Source of the DNA: Poteriospumella lacustris
Lineage: Eukaryota; Sar; Chrysophyceae; Chromulinales; Dinobryaceae
Assembly (NCBI GenBank): GCA_008000375.1
Contig: SMOI01000042.1
Span: 53,136 to 117,135 of the forward strand
Reading direction: 5' to 3'
Length of the DNA: 64,000 nucleotides
The notes below the pieces were generated by a model. The model had not been told where the DNA came from and made no database searches. It saw nothing but the letters and a program-made list of their open reading frames with translations. Shown one piece after another: positions 31,601 through 43,428 of the stretch (its first letter is position 1; each line of letters begins with the position of its first letter). The position numbers were made by a program, and so were the translations under genes.

Positions 31601-31780
31601 AGCCAAGCTTCTGTCGGTCGTACGATGCAAACGATGAATGAAGTGCACGAGCGGCTGCAGGAGCGTGGCGAAAAGCTCTCCCGCATGTCGCATCGCACCG
31701 AAGAAATGGCCAACCAAGCGAACGAGTTCGCCCGCCTGGCGAAGATGCTGAATGAACAGCAGAAGTCTCGGTGGTTCTAA
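28674..31780 (+). CDS. PDZ-PH-ankyrin-FYVE protein with C-terminal R-SNARE-like helix
   Basis: Two exons, 28674-30778 and 30859-31780 (phase 2), 1,008 residues. Domains in order: PDZ (~31-113; GPLGVTLRRRP, IVFIHEIIPDSQA); Pro/Ala linker; PH-like domain of RhoGEF style (~195-322; KVLKQGELSVLG, RRVILCNDIFIIA); ankyrin repeats (~345-655; GYTPLHYACIMRLHTIIDLL, GLTPLHWAAMQL, MTPLHYAVQAR); FYVE-type zinc finger (~777-832; CELCGF, RRQHHCRLCNASCCDDC, RTCDVC), which lacks the N-terminal WxxD; Gly/Ala/Gln-rich linker; and a final 55-residue helix (NEVHERLQERGEKLSRM...). That helix aligns with the VAMP R-SNARE motif, LQERGEKL against VLERDQKL with the zero-layer Arg, and has no membrane anchor. It is probably an endosomal PI3P effector. 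Domain calls are solid; the SNARE reading is inference. Confidence 0.85.
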
Positions 31781-31801
31781 ACCGCTCTGTTCGCGACTGT
31801 T

Positions 31802-31833
<32 letters not shown>

Positions 31834-32386
31834 GGCCCCCTTTGTACATAGTATCTCCTGCATACCTACCCCGCTCCCACCGGATATACATCACTTATTT
31901 ACACACTTGTTTTTCATGCCGATACCCCGTCTATCTATCTCTGGGCTTAGCAATGTAGCATGAGAGGCGGTGACCACGGGCCCATCTTGCCCTGTCCTCC
32001 CAGCTCTGCCTTCCACTCTCTCACTCTCTCGCTACCCTCCGCATCTGTAAGATTTCTAACGAGTTTTTTTCTTCCACAATCGAATTGGCTGCTGTGACGG
32101 GGGCAAAGAGAGAAAGAGAGAGATATTCTACGTTACATTAGACTTACAGGACAACGTACACACACACACACACCGTATCGCAAGGGGTTGCTGTTGCATC
32201 CTCAACACCCACACGCGAGACGACGACCTCAAAAAGGAAACCAAACGAACGAAAGAAACACAAAAATGAAACGCACACGCCATCGTCATCATCGCGATAC
32301 GAAACGGCTACAGTGTCGCATGCGACGCGCGTTCTGCCGCTACTGGTGCTGCTACAGCTACAGCTACTGCTACGGCTGCTCACCGT
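31781..32386. other. Convergent intergenic region with simple repeats
   Basis: Between the 3' ends of the PDZ/FYVE gene and VAC14. It holds a (TTGTCG)n tract at about 31800-31833 and an (AC)n tract at about 32158-32173. No gene was seen. Confidence 0.65.
31800..31833. repeat. (TTGTCG)n hexanucleotide repeat
   Basis: About five tandem copies just after the stop codon of the PDZ/FYVE gene. Confidence 0.8.
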
Positions 32387-34893
32387 TTACGTGTTGGCAG
32401 TGGATGCAGTCGTATTCGCTGACGATGATGTCTGTGCGGTGGTAGCGGCCAGGTTGTTGTTGCTGTTGTTTTGGTTCGCGAAGGGTGTCGTCGAGACTGC
32501 GTCGTTCCAGTCGGCACTGCTACCCGGAATCAATGCTTTGCCACGCAACAAACCCAACCGGAAGTCTGTGTGAATCCCTTGAATCGTTTCGAAATGTTGT
32601 ACCAAGGTCTCTACCGTCGCAGTGTCGGCGATCACGGTCTGTTTGTCGTAGGCCGACGACGAGGACGATGAAGACGACGACGTCGACGTTGACGACGATT
32701 GTGCCCCTTTCCCACTGGCAATACGATGCGTATTGATCAAGCCAATGTGCATGTGCAACGACGACACCGTCGCCAAGCGATCAGACAGGGTTTTGTACGC
32801 CTGCGATTGCGGCAACAACATCAACAACCCATACAAACTCTTCAACAACTCCTCGCGGTGGACCGAGTCCGTTTCCAACAGATGCAAGCGCAACTGAATG
32901 AAGATGGGCGACTCCAACAACTGCACCAGCTTGTCAATTTGCATCAAAAAGCCCACGGTCACATCGGCATCGGCAAATTTCTGAATCAACGACGCCGAAA
33001 TGTGATACGCCTGGGCCAAGAGACACAAGGCGAACGTCGCGACGGCGTTGTGGGTCCAACAGAGAAACAACGACGTAAACGTGGACTTGTCTTGTTCGGT
33101 CGCATTGCTTTGGAACGACGCCTTTAACGAGCGTCGTAACGAGGCTAATTCGGGGGCCGTGAGTAAGATCAAGTTCAGCGTTTGGACCATCAACGAAATG
33201 AACTCCAGATCCGGTTTGTTCGAGAGAATTTTCGCCAACGCGAGGTAGATACTCGCGGCATCCAAATGGCTACACAACTTACGAATGACCAAGGCGCCCC
33301 GTGTCTCCAACAAGCTGCGATCTTCGTAAAACAAATGCACCATCGCGTTCAACACCCGAGTGAATTGCACCGGATCCAACGCGATCAAGGCCAGCACTTG
33401 CAAGTTGACCAAGACCACTTCGTCGGAGGTGTCCGACACGGCCTTCAACAGGGCGGGTAAGATATCCGTGATGTAATTGTTCATACGCGAGGAATCCTTC
33501 TCATGCAACATGTACAACCATTGCAAACACGCGACACGGGTCATGACGAATTCCGACAACATTTCCATCGTCAGCGTCTGAATGATCGGCAACAATTCGA
33601 ACGGTTCCGACGTGTTGCGCACCAATTGCATCAATCCAGCATTGGCAGTGGTAGCTGCGGCACGAATTTCGGCTTCCGAATCGGAAATACACGAGATAAT
33701 GCTGCCCAAGAGACCGGAGTAATGACCAATGAGACGGGTACCGCCGAGACTGATGAACTCGGTGATCCAGGTCAACGCGGTCGCACGGATATCTTTTTCA
33801 CGTGAACGACATTGATTCACAAGAATCGTCACCATGGGACCAAATTCCACGACTTCTGCTTCACGGATTTCCTTTAGGAATTCATTCAATGCGTTTTCAG
33901 CAGCCGTTTTGATCTCCTGGTTACCGTCACTCAACTGCACATACACATCACATAGACAATTCAAACAGTGGTAAGAGCATATTCTTGCATGCAATATGAC
34001 GTTGTCTTGTGAAGGCGTACCATGTTGATCAATCCATCGAGGAAGTCAGGGAGGTAGTCCAACATGTTAATGTCGGGCACTGCGTCCAAGACGGTGATCC
34101 AACCAACGATCAGCTGTCGAATGTACGGCTTCGTTCTACGAATGTGCTTCTGCAAAATGGGAATGAACGAATCAATATCGAAAGTTTCCGTCTCAGTCAC
34201 AATGTCCTTGATGAGGCGATCGAGAAGGTTGGCACCGTTTTTGACGTCGACATCGACGTGCGCGAACAACTTGCACAAACCATCGAAAATTTGGTTGAAA
34301 TAGCGGAGAATCAGCGTCCGCGCGACTTTGGAAATGTTATACATGGCTTCGCAAGCGTAGTAGCACACACGATTTTCTTGATCGTCGAATCGCTCGATCA
34401 CCGGCGGAATCAGGTAGTTGAGATACAAGTCGATGTCGCTGCCGAAACCAAGCGCAGCAGCGGCCAGCGCAATAAGTCCACCTTTGCGGTGATGGACATT
34501 GCGAGAACGTGTGAATTCATTGGCAAGAAACTGAATCACTGCAATGATTTTGTCCTGGCTAAGATGATCCGGGTTTTCATGAAGCGATTTGATCAAATTC
34601 GTAACCTCAAGGGCCGCACTCTTTCTCTTATCATAAGAACGATCGCCCAACCTAAATCAAAAGCAAAGGGAATAAGATGATTCATCATCAAAAGAACACA
34701 ACGCCGATCATACCCGCGAATAATGGCGGGCGAAAGAGGAGACTCCAAGGACGTGACCGGCTCGTCAATCATTTGAGCAAAATTTCCACGAAGATATGGA
34801 TGTTACCAACAGGAAACAGCACCAATCACCCAATGAGAACTGATCAAGTCGTGCTTACCCTTGATTTTCGTCATTTTGGCACGCTTGATCCAT
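32387..34893 (-). CDS. VAC14: VAC14, scaffold of the PIKfyve/Fab1 complex
   Basis: VAC14 is the HEAT-repeat scaffold that holds the PI3P 5-kinase and its FIG4 phosphatase on endosomes. Three exons: 34893-34859, 34651-34021 and 33934-32387, 737 residues. The start was chosen because only ATG 34893 gives a phase-2 35-nt first exon that joins in frame to GDRSYDKRKSAALEV (human YEKRKVAALEI). Further near-identities with animal VAC14 include RKGGLIALAAAALG, VCYYACEAMYNISKVAR, LLDRLIKDIVTE, VPDINMLDYLPDFLDGLINM and NALNEFLKEI. The Ser-rich stretch and the Thr/Asn/Ala tail near the C-terminus are less conserved. It sits tail-to-tail with the PDZ/FYVE gene, whose zinc finger would read the lipid this complex consumes. 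Confidence 0.93.
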
Positions 34894-35116
34894 CGATCTT
34901 CACAAAACTCTGAAAAAGAGCGAAGGCGATCTTCTACCTAGATGTGCACCAAGGTTTAGGTGATTTGTGAGTTGAATGAGGGAAAAACGGCGGACTTTCG
35001 AATGAAAACGTTACCGCACGGAAAGATCCAACATCCGCAGTTTCTCAGCAACGTGTCGAATTTCGATTATTCTGGCTCATCGATAAATCATATCTTGTTG
35101 TGGTATCTCTCCAAGC

Positions 35117-36514
35117 ATGTCTGCATTTGAAAACTCCGTCCTTCAAGCTTTGCAAAGCATCCAAGCTCGCCTCTCAGCAATTGAGGCTAGCATTGGCATC
35201 AAGAGTGCCGGCGCTGCTCCTGAGGAGGCAGCAGCTGCTCCTCAACACCCTGGACTTATCGCTTACGATGCATATGCGAACCAATACTTGCCTCCTTTCA
35301 TTGCTGCCGTCGAAAAACTCGGTGGTGAGGACCTCAAGGCGGCAGGCAAAATCATCCAAGAGACCTTCACCGAGATGCGTGGAGTGTTGGAGCTTGCTGC
35401 TAACTGCAAGGAACCCCCACAAGCTCAGCTTCGTGAAGTCCTGACCCCAATGTTCACCAAGATGCAGTCTCTTTCTCCCCTTCTGAAGCGCAATGAGTGG
35501 GAGCGACATATGAAGACTCTCACGGAAGGCATTGGGGCGTTGAACTGGGTTACTGTCAAGCCCACTCCTCGCGAGTTCATTGAAAGCTTCATCGGTGGTT
35601 CCGATTACTGGGCCAACAACATCCGCAAGGAGTTCCGCACCACGAACCCTGACCAGATCGCTTTCTGTGACACCTTCAAAGCCTTGTTGGTGAACTTGAT
35701 GGCGTTTGTCAAGGCCAACTATGCTCCTGGATTGAACTGGAGTCCTCGTGGTGTTACCGTTCAAGAGTACAAGAACGCACCGAAGGCAGCTGCTCCCGCT
35801 CCCGCCGCCGCTCCTGCCGCCGCCCCGGCTCCTGTTGTCGCCGCCGCTGCCGCCTCTGCGGATGCTGTCAAGGCTGATTTGTTCAGTGCCCTTAACAAAG
35901 AAGGTTCCGTGACTTCTGGTTTGAAGAAGGTTACGAAGGACATGCAAACGTGGCGTGCAGAGTACAAGGCTGATGGTTCCGCTCCTGAGCCAAAGAAGGT
36001 TGTTGCTCCTACGCGTGCAGCCAATAACGAAGTCAAGGGCCCTGCGAAATTGGAGTTCCAGGCGGCTGCCAGCAAATGGCTTGTTGAGAACCAAAACTCG
36101 CCTGTTGATGTCCCTATCAATGATAAGAAGGAAACAGTCTACATCTTTGGTTGCAATGGAGCCACCATCAACATCACTGGCAAGTGCAAGAGCGTTGTCG
36201 TTGACTCCTGCAAGCGCACGACCGTTTACGTGGACAATGCCATGGCATCAGTGGAAGTGGTCAACTGCCAGCGCATGAACATCCATGTGCGAGATACCGT
36301 CGCCGCCGTTGCGATTGACAAGACGGATGGCATCGTCGTGCACTTGCCCAAGTCGTCTCTCCACACAGACATCGTGGCTTCGAAGAGCTCCGAAATGAAT
36401 GTGTCATTTCCGGATGCCAACGACGACATTATCGAGCGCCCTATTCCAGAGCAGTATGTCCATCGTGTCAAGGGTACTACCGTTACTGCCGAAGTGTCTG
36501 ACCTCTACCATTAA
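35117..36514 (+). CDS. CAP: Cyclase-associated protein (actin monomer recycling)
   Basis: CAP recycles ADP-actin and cofilin in the cytosol. One exon, 465 residues, the usual family size. The N-terminal oligomerisation helix (ALQSIQARLSAIEASI) is followed by the helical folded domain (~50-220) with LIAYDAYANQYLPPFIAAVE and NWVTVKPTPREFIESFIGGS. The central linker is Ala/Pro-rich (~222-245) and lacks the long poly-Pro tracts of animal CAP. A weak WH2-like stretch comes next, then the C-terminal beta-helix CARP domain (~310-465) with KETVYIFGCNGATINITGK, CKSVVVDSCKRTTVYVD and VVNCQRMNIHV. It is divergent from VAC14 with 223 bases between starts. No introns, unlike most neighbours. Confidence 0.93.
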   Translation: MSAFENSVLQALQSIQARLSAIEASIGIKSAGAAPEEAAAAPQHPGLIAYDAYANQYLPPFIAAVEKLGGEDLKAAGKIIQETFTEMRGVLELAANCKEPPQAQLREVLTPMFTKMQSLSPLLKRNEWERHMKTLTEGIGALNWVTVKPTPREFIESFIGGSDYWANNIRKEFRTTNPDQIAFCDTFKALLVNLMAFVKANYAPGLNWSPRGVTVQEYKNAPKAAAPAPAAAPAAAPAPVVAAAAASADAVKADLFSALNKEGSVTSGLKKVTKDMQTWRAEYKADGSAPEPKKVVAPTRAANNEVKGPAKLEFQAAASKWLVENQNSPVDVPINDKKETVYIFGCNGATINITGKCKSVVVDSCKRTTVYVDNAMASVEVVNCQRMNIHVRDTVAAVAIDKTDGIVVHLPKSSLHTDIVASKSSEMNVSFPDANDDIIERPIPEQYVHRVKGTTVTAEVSDLYH

Positions 36515-37139
36515 AGATTCGAAGCCATTTTGCATTCTGCGACAACGTATTCAACTTGTAGTGAATGCTAATTACAACCTAAATAGTTCATTTTGATATT
36601 GCACAAGTGTGGATGGCCGGGTTTCGAAGTTCATGCCTCCAAGACTTCTGGAAAGTACGAAGCTGTTAGCGACATCGATGTAGTCCAATATGGATCAGGC
36701 TGCACTCACTCATATCGTCGCTATAAGTTGCGTTCATTTCGGATCTCTTGGAAGCATAAATTGCTTGACCTTTGTGTCCAACATATTTTGCTGCGAAGAA
36801 GTCAAATCGTACACTTCAGCAGCGCAAATCTTACGCAGCCATTGACCACACAAACATCAGCTGCTATTTTTGTAACGCCTTTCGCGCAAGCGTTTCATAA
36901 CGTCGCGTTGTGCGCGCTCCACAACCACTCGGCGACGGAGGCCATCATGGCCATCTTTCGATAGAATACTTCATCTTGATTGAAGGAGCTGCGATCCATC
37001 AGTTTGCTTTGGTCTGTATCTGTAGCTTCCTTTTCGTCTCCGCTGCAGTGGTGTGCCTCGCTTGTGCTTCGCTTCGCTTGTGCTTCGTGTTTGTCATGAT
37101 CTCCATTTGAAGTCAATAGATTTTCGTCTAATCTTCAGT
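36515..37139. other. Intergenic, no confident gene
   Basis: A 123-codon plus ORF (36593-36964) and short basic minus ORFs near 36850-37110 show no family features, and none can be joined convincingly. A CGCTTGTGCTT-type imperfect direct repeat lies at about 37056-37088. Confidence 0.45.
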
Positions 37140-37781
37140 ATGATCCTGCGGTGTCCGTCTTTATCAACTGCAAGCATTCTAATAAGTTTGCTGTTGCTAG
37201 CGCTGGTATCGTCTGAACTGATAGTAAATCTGACCAGCCGACCAAACGACCGGGACGGACCTCTGAAATGGATTTCGTATTGTTTGAACTGCCCCGATCC
37301 AAACCAGGAAGGATCCCTCATACGTGGATTGAATGCTAAGCATGGACCAAATGATTTCAGTGTTTCGGGTGAACTTGTGTACTGCGTTCCAAACCACGCA
37401 GAGGCTCAAACGATCTTCAATGTTCACCATTTTCAAGACAGAATAGTGTTTGTGGATCGTGGAAAGATCCCCATGTTCGACAAAGTTCAAAAGATTCAAC
37501 GATCAGATGCTATAGGCGTAATCATTGCCGATGATGGCAGTTGTGATGAAGACTTTCGCTTTTGTAAAACGCGCACAGGTACAGTCCTGGAAGGTGGATT
37601 GGCAGCCCAGGACGATCCAGAGCGATGGAGTTCCATTGAAATCCCTGTTCTGCTTATTTCTGAATCAAGTGCAGAGCGGTTGCGAAAGCTAATGAACAAT
37701 CGAAGCATTTTCGTGAAGGGTGTCGGCTATCAAAATGTGACCGCACACGTGGGCGAAGATGGTCATCACGAGGAGCTGTAG
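37140..37781 (+). CDS. Secreted or lumenal PA (protease-associated) domain protein
   Basis: 213 residues, single exon. ATG 37140 is preferred because it starts a signal peptide (LSTASILISLLLLALVSS). The remainder is one PA domain like those of PRADC1 and vacuolar sorting receptors: FNVHHFQDRIVFVDRGKIPMFDKVQKIQRSDAIGV-type text with the conserved VDRG turn, then AIGVIIADDG and IEIPVLLISESSAERLRKLM. There is no protease or RING domain, so it is a stand-alone PA protein. It may bind cargo or modulate proteases in the secretory or endolysosomal system. Cys residues near 45-50 and 145-150 could form disulphides. The closing HVGEDGHHEEL is not a known retention signal. Confidence 0.75.
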   Translation: MILRCPSLSTASILISLLLLALVSSELIVNLTSRPNDRDGPLKWISYCLNCPDPNQEGSLIRGLNAKHGPNDFSVSGELVYCVPNHAEAQTIFNVHHFQDRIVFVDRGKIPMFDKVQKIQRSDAIGVIIADDGSCDEDFRFCKTRTGTVLEGGLAAQDDPERWSSIEIPVLLISESSAERLRKLMNNRSIFVKGVGYQNVTAHVGEDGHHEEL

Positions 37782-38005
37782 CCACATTACCGATTTCCGA
37801 TTCAGTCGCTCACGGCGGTTGTTGGTATCGCCAACCCTCTTTTTGTTCCTCCATAGAGTAGTAGCTTTGATCTTTATGTGTATTTACTGTACATACTGTA
37901 TACATCATTCCTTTACTTAATTCCATCCACAGCATCTAACTTGTTGCCCTTGATCACTAAGGTTATAGTAGTTAGTCGCTTATCCCAGGGGGAGGGTAGA
38001 AGCGT

Positions 38006-41000
38006 TTACTTCAAGGGGATCATCGCCTGCGCTGCCAGGTCGAAGGTCACTCCTTGATCCGCAGAAATATCAGCGAAATACAATTTCTCTTTGCCTTGCA
38101 TATGTGGAGGGTTCGAAGCAATGGTGGGAGCATCCGGCAACGCGAAAGCAATGGTCGGGTTGGCCCCGGCAGCTTGGATCAATTGACCAGCAACCAGAAC
38201 AGCCTTTTGTTCATCCGCACCACGGAGACGAACCGTGATAGGTACCGCAGGACATGGGACTTCTAATTGCAACACAATGGCTGCACCGGGAGTAAATCCA
38301 CCCTTCGGAACGGCTGTTTGCAATGCATACTTCGACAAATCTGAGTAGAAGGCCAGTTTCGCCCAGTTGACATCCGATGGAATCTTCGTCCCATCCAAAC
38401 TCAAACTGAACATCACCTCTTGAATCGCTTCCACTTGTCCATCGGCATTGGTCAAGACAGAAGCCCATTTCTTTACCAAGGTGTCATTGTCAGGGACGTC
38501 CACTTCGATGTTGTAGCTCTTCACAAACTCTTCTTCTTCCTCTACGGCAGCAGCAGGGATACCTTCGCCTTCGGTGGTGGGTTCGGCGGGTACGTCGCCG
38601 TCACCCATAGGCTCTTGGGCACGAGTAATTTTGCCAACATTTTCGGAAAATCGGAAAGCCTTTTGATCCAAGACGATGGCGTCTTTCTCCTTGTCCTTGG
38701 CGCCAGGATAATGTATCCGCAGCAGCGCGGAGTGTGGGTGAAACACCAAATTGGAGCAAGTCACCGAGACCGTACGGGAACCACCACTCGTAGTAGCTTG
38801 CTCTTGACCATCTGAGGCGGTTGGCACAGGGTATCGTCGCATAGCCGAGGGGGTGATCGCCAACGGGCTTGCCGGATAGAGTAACAGGGGCAGCGGTTCT
38901 TCACAAAGCAACATCATGGAGCTTTGTGCCGTCTCATTCGCATTGGCGGTCGATACGACTGGAGCTGACTCCAAATAGAACTTCCATTGTAACGTCACCA
39001 ACTGATTCGTACGGTCCAAGGGAGGCTTCACCGTCGCCTCGAGGTAATCGTCGAGGACTTTCAAAAAGGCGGTCGTCATCGTAAAATGCGCCGTATCCAT
39101 CGAGTCAGTGTAGACCAACAGGGGGTCTAGGTACTCCGCAATCCCATCTTGGTAGAAACTGACTTGACTGATCGCTTCAGGGCTTGGGTCATTCGCTGAT
39201 TCCACCGGAACCACTTTAATCGCATCGATACGAGCTTTGATGTGCGCACCTTTGGGAATCTTATTGGACGGGAACAATGACTGAGCCTTGATCGCGATTT
39301 TGCGGTCAAATTGACGCAATTCACTGTAAATCTGATCCATGGGGATGTGCTCCAAGGGGTTGACCTCTTGTCCATTGAGTGAACCAGCATCACTTCCCAT
39401 GGCACTACCCACCGGATTTGATCCGGGTACACTGAACCCTGCATCGGCCATATCCTTCAGGTACGCTTGTATTCGTGCTTGTACATGGTTTCGCACATTT
39501 TCCAATTCACTGATCGCGTAACAATTGGGTCGTGCTTCCAAGGCTTGGAACGCGTGACAAATGGTACTGGTGTTGCTTTCACCGTGGTGATTCTTCCCAC
39601 TGGCGCCTCCCGAGAAGTCTTGATTGTTGAAGGAAATAGAACACACCATTTCATACAGCCCCAACCCCAACGAATCGTCCAGTGGGATTCGAATATCCCG
39701 ACATTCGACGACAAATTCACTCTCCATACTCTTCGCTTGCAACGTGACCGATTCGGATTGCGATGTCACCGGACGACTGGGATCTTCTGCACTTCCTGGA
39801 GGGTGTTGTCCCTCCGAGACGAGTTGTCCCTGGAAAGGAAACTCTTGTACCAAGGAATTGGTTCCATTGTCATTGATGCGGAAGAGACTGGCTTTGATGG
39901 CGATTCCTTCTTGACCGCCACCGGCGTGTTGGCCAGCAGGCTCATCATCCAAGCGAGAAAGCAGATTACGTGAACCATGGATTCGCTACACGGTCACAAC
40001 AACACACAGACGATTTCACGGACGATCAGATGGACGCCTATCGAGGAAGAACAAACAAATGAGCAACGCAACAACGTGCACAGCCACTTACCAAAGTCAA
40101 TTTGTCGATGTACGGTGAGCGCAAGTCTACAATAGGTGGTGTCTGTTGAACAATGGACACTTCCTTGTACACGGTGATATCAAAGGTCTCTGGTAGAAAC
40201 AGCTCACCACCATCCAAGGAAACACTCACTGTATACGATCCCACCTCCGAGAATTTCGGTGGCTTGCACGCGATAGTGAATGGATCTTGTAACTTGCCCA
40301 CCACAGCACGTGGCGGATTGTAAATGGAGAAGACTCGACTGGTAAACTTCACAATGATATTCGACGAGTCCCAGAGGCCATATCCATGAATCAATAGTTT
40401 GCTGAATGTTCGCTTGGGTCCTTTGTTCGGGGAGACATCCAACAGCTTCGTCCGCACCAATACCGCCGATCTCGTTTTCGAAAATGCGAATTGCTCGAAC
40501 TTCAAGCCTTGTGTACCAGGTAAATGCACCATCGTGGGGATATTGATACCGTGTACTAGCTCCTTCTTCGATGGCGAGACGTAGGGCATATCAGGAGCAT
40601 CGACAACAGGTCTTTCTTTCGTCAGTTCGTAGTGCATAAGTCGATCATGACTCGTCGATCCCCAAGTCCACAGTTGACCAGCACAATCGATTGCTGCAGA
40701 GCAATGCTCCGCCGAGTACACCTTGGCGAATTGGGTTCCCGCAGCAACTTGGGTTGGTGAATGCCGCACTTGGAAATCATGCAAGCCCAATTGTCCGCGC
40801 TGATTCAAGCCCCAAGAATACATTGCATTGTCCTTGTCGATGGCGAGCACGTGACCATCTCCACAAGAAATCGTTTGAATAGCAGCATTATCATTGGGGA
40901 ACGTAACTTCCAGCGGTAGATCCCGCATGGTGCAACGACCGGTACCCAGTTGGCCACTTTCACCTGCACCCCACGTGAAGACTTTGCCATCTTTGCTGAT

Positions 41001-41576
41001 CACTGCTGTGAATCGCTTTCCACAACTGACCTTTTGCAACTTCACTTTCATGGTCCAGGGAATCAGTCTGGGACTGAAGACAATTTCCTCGATCATAGAA
41101 TTCGCAATGCTCATAGATGCTTTCGATTTGGTGTAAATATTCAGTTGTCGTTCCGAGTTATCTCCCCAAGTGTGCGCAGTGCCGTCTTCATCCAATGCCA
41201 TAGTGTGGCTTTCACCACATGAAATTGATTGAATAACTGTCTTGTACTTTATTTCCAACGGTTGAAACACCTTTCGGTTGTGTGCTCCTTGGCCGAGTTG
41301 CCCGCTGTCTCCGGATGTTCCCCAGGAATATAAAGATCCAGTTTCTCTCACAGCCACCGTAAAACCTTTACCAGAGCTAATTGCTTTAAATGGCTGATCT
41401 GAGATCTGCATAACCTCAGATGTATGATCAGCCAGAGCGAATATACCATCCGAGCATGTTGCCAGAAACCGATCGCCGTCTGCGGTCAAATCTGAGAATC
41501 GTTTGCCCAGGAGATTGGCATTTTGACGAAGATCACCGTCCCCAGAGACCAGTAGAATACCAGCCCAATAGGACAT
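38006..41576 (-). CDS. RCC1-repeat / IPT-domain protein
   Basis: Two exons, 41576-40092 and 39985-38006, 1,154 residues. The join was chosen because the acceptor GTGTAG|CGA keeps frame, while a nearer AG gives an immediate stop. N-terminal RCC1 beta-propeller repeats (~30-330) show the blade signature: SLYSWGTSGDSGQLGQG, CGESHTMALDEDGTAHTWGD, VFTWGAGESGQLGTG, CGDGHVLAIDKDNAMYSWGL. An IPT/filamin-like immunoglobulin fold follows (~379-470; VSPNKGPKRTFSKLLIHGYG, SEVGSYTVSVSLDGGEL), and exon 2 begins inside what looks like a second such fold. The remaining ~640 residues have no clear family, with an acidic EEEEE stretch near 985. A further upstream exon is possible because an acceptor-like site (TTGCAG) lies ten bases before ATG 41576. 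The role is unknown. Confidence 0.75.
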
Positions 41577-41924
41577 CCTCACAATACTGCAATTGGCAAT
41601 CAAAAAGTGAACCTTTGACAGATTATTCAGCTCAGCAATCAATCAAACCCATCCCCATCAGCAACAAGCCAAGGAGCAGGAGAATGAAACGGTCCAAATC
41701 ACAGTTTATAAGAGTTACCTCCCTCACCACTGGACGTTATAAGCTCAGAAAGTGCTCGCTGAAAACAATGCGTGTGTCGGTTCACAGAGCTTCCTCACCA
41801 CGAAGAGTCCAAGCCGCCCAAGACCGACAAGGATGACCGAGAATTCAAGCAAACTATTGGAATCGCAAGAAAGTTGTCTTATCAGTCATCGAACCTTCGC
41901 TAAAATCACTTTGGATTAGCGAAA
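41577..41924. other. Divergent intergenic region, RCC1-IPT / eIF3i
   Basis: Shared upstream region. No gene was seen; it may contain a non-coding or very short first exon of the RCC1-IPT gene. Confidence 0.5.
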
Positions 41925-43327
41925 ATGTCGACGTCTAATTTGCCCCGCGTGCAAACGCAATTTGTAAGTGTCGTTTCCGGCTGGCCATTCAGTTTTCCGA
42001 TTTGTGATTGTTCCATGTCATTTTTATTGTAGCAACCCATTTTGCTCAAGGGTCACGAGCGTTCTATCACTCAAGTTAAGTACAACTTGGACGGAGATTT
42101 GGTTTTCTCTGCATCTAAGGATAACAAGGGTGTAGTATGGTACTCCGATAACGGAGAACGCCTTGGCACCTACGGTACGTCTTTTGCGTACGCTTGTTTC
42201 CGTTGCTTGCACGTTATTTACGAGGCGATTTCGGTGTAGGCCCTCATTTCGGAGCCGTGTGGGACATTGATCCCAACTGGAACTCGACATTTGTTTTGAC
42301 TGCTTGCGCTGATAGATTTGCTCGTTTGTTCGAGCTTACTACCGGCCGATATGTTTGCAAGATGTACCACGACGGGTAAGATCTTGCCATCTTTTGGTTT
42401 CCTCGCCTGCAGTTTTGTAACTCTGCTTCGCTGTAGTGTGGTCCGTGCTTGCAAGTGGGGCGATGGAGACTTGTTCGCGACTGCTTCTGATCCCTTCACA
42501 TCGAGAGATTATGGCTTTATCAATGTTTACCGCACACCTGTCGAGGGTGAAACGGACATGGAGCGTAAGTATCAATGTTATTCAAGGTTGTGTGGACTGC
42601 TTTGCATTTAACACGTTTCTTCCTCGTAACAGCCTCCACGGTCCGAAATGACCCCGCCCCTCAACACCAGCGAATGTTTGGCATTCAGGTTGCAGATAAC
42701 GATAAAGCAGTTTGCCTTGGTTGGACAATAGCCGATCAACACATTCTTGCTGGTTTCGATTCCGGCTACGTCGTCAAGTACGATGTGGAGACTGGAAAGG
42801 AGATCATGAAGAAGAAGCTTCACGCGGAGCGTGTGAACCGTCTGAGCTTCAGCCGCGATAAGGCTATGTTTATCACTGCATCTAAGGATTGCAGCTCAAA
42901 GTTGTTGGATCCCAACAATTTGGAGGTCATCAAGACCTATCAGACTGATCGACCTGTCAACGGTGTCTGTATCTCTCCTACGCACCCTCACGTTTTGCTC
43001 GGTGGTGGTCAGGATGCTCAGCAGGTGACGACAACTTCCGCCTCGCAGGGAAAGTTCGAGACCCGCTTTTTCCATGCAGTTTACGGAGAAGAGTTTGGCC
43101 GTGTCCGTGGTCACTTCGGACCTATCAACGCTCTTGATGTCCATCCCTTCGGTCGATCATATGCCAGTGGATCTGAGGACGGGTACGTTACTTCATTCAT
43201 GATTGATCATCTCTCTCCGCGACTTTGTCTTACCCTTCTGTTCTTCTCTTTTAGATTTATCCGCTTGCATCACTTTGACTACAACTACCTGTCGATGCCT
43301 GACTTCATCCCTTCTGAGTTGAAATAA
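41925..43327 (+). CDS. EIF3I: Translation initiation factor eIF3 subunit i (WD40)
   Basis: A core WD40 subunit of the eIF3 complex on the 40S ribosome. Six exons: 41925-41963, 42033-42174, 42240-42375, 42437-42564, 42633-43182 and 43255-43327, 355 residues, with all five introns keeping frame. Typical family text: [44 protein letters not shown] then [70 protein letters not shown] and the terminal HHFDYNYL. Size is near the usual ~325-350. The first coding exon is only 39 nt. This is the most intron-dense gene in the window relative to its length. Confidence 0.95.
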
Positions 43328-43428
43328 ATAGTTCCCTGTATCCTGTATAAATCATATTTTGAGGACTAATCGCATATTTACAACTCACATCTATTTACAA
43401 AAACAACTTCTTGCGCTAATTTCTCCAT

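Noticed and set aside
35174-36094. 306-codon minus-strand ORF
   Set aside because: Antisense to cyclase-associated protein, which is unambiguous.
36593-37116. Small genes in the gap between CAP and the PA-domain gene
   Set aside because: Candidate ORFs on both strands are short, start without good ATG context and cannot be joined by convincing splice sites. No family text is present.
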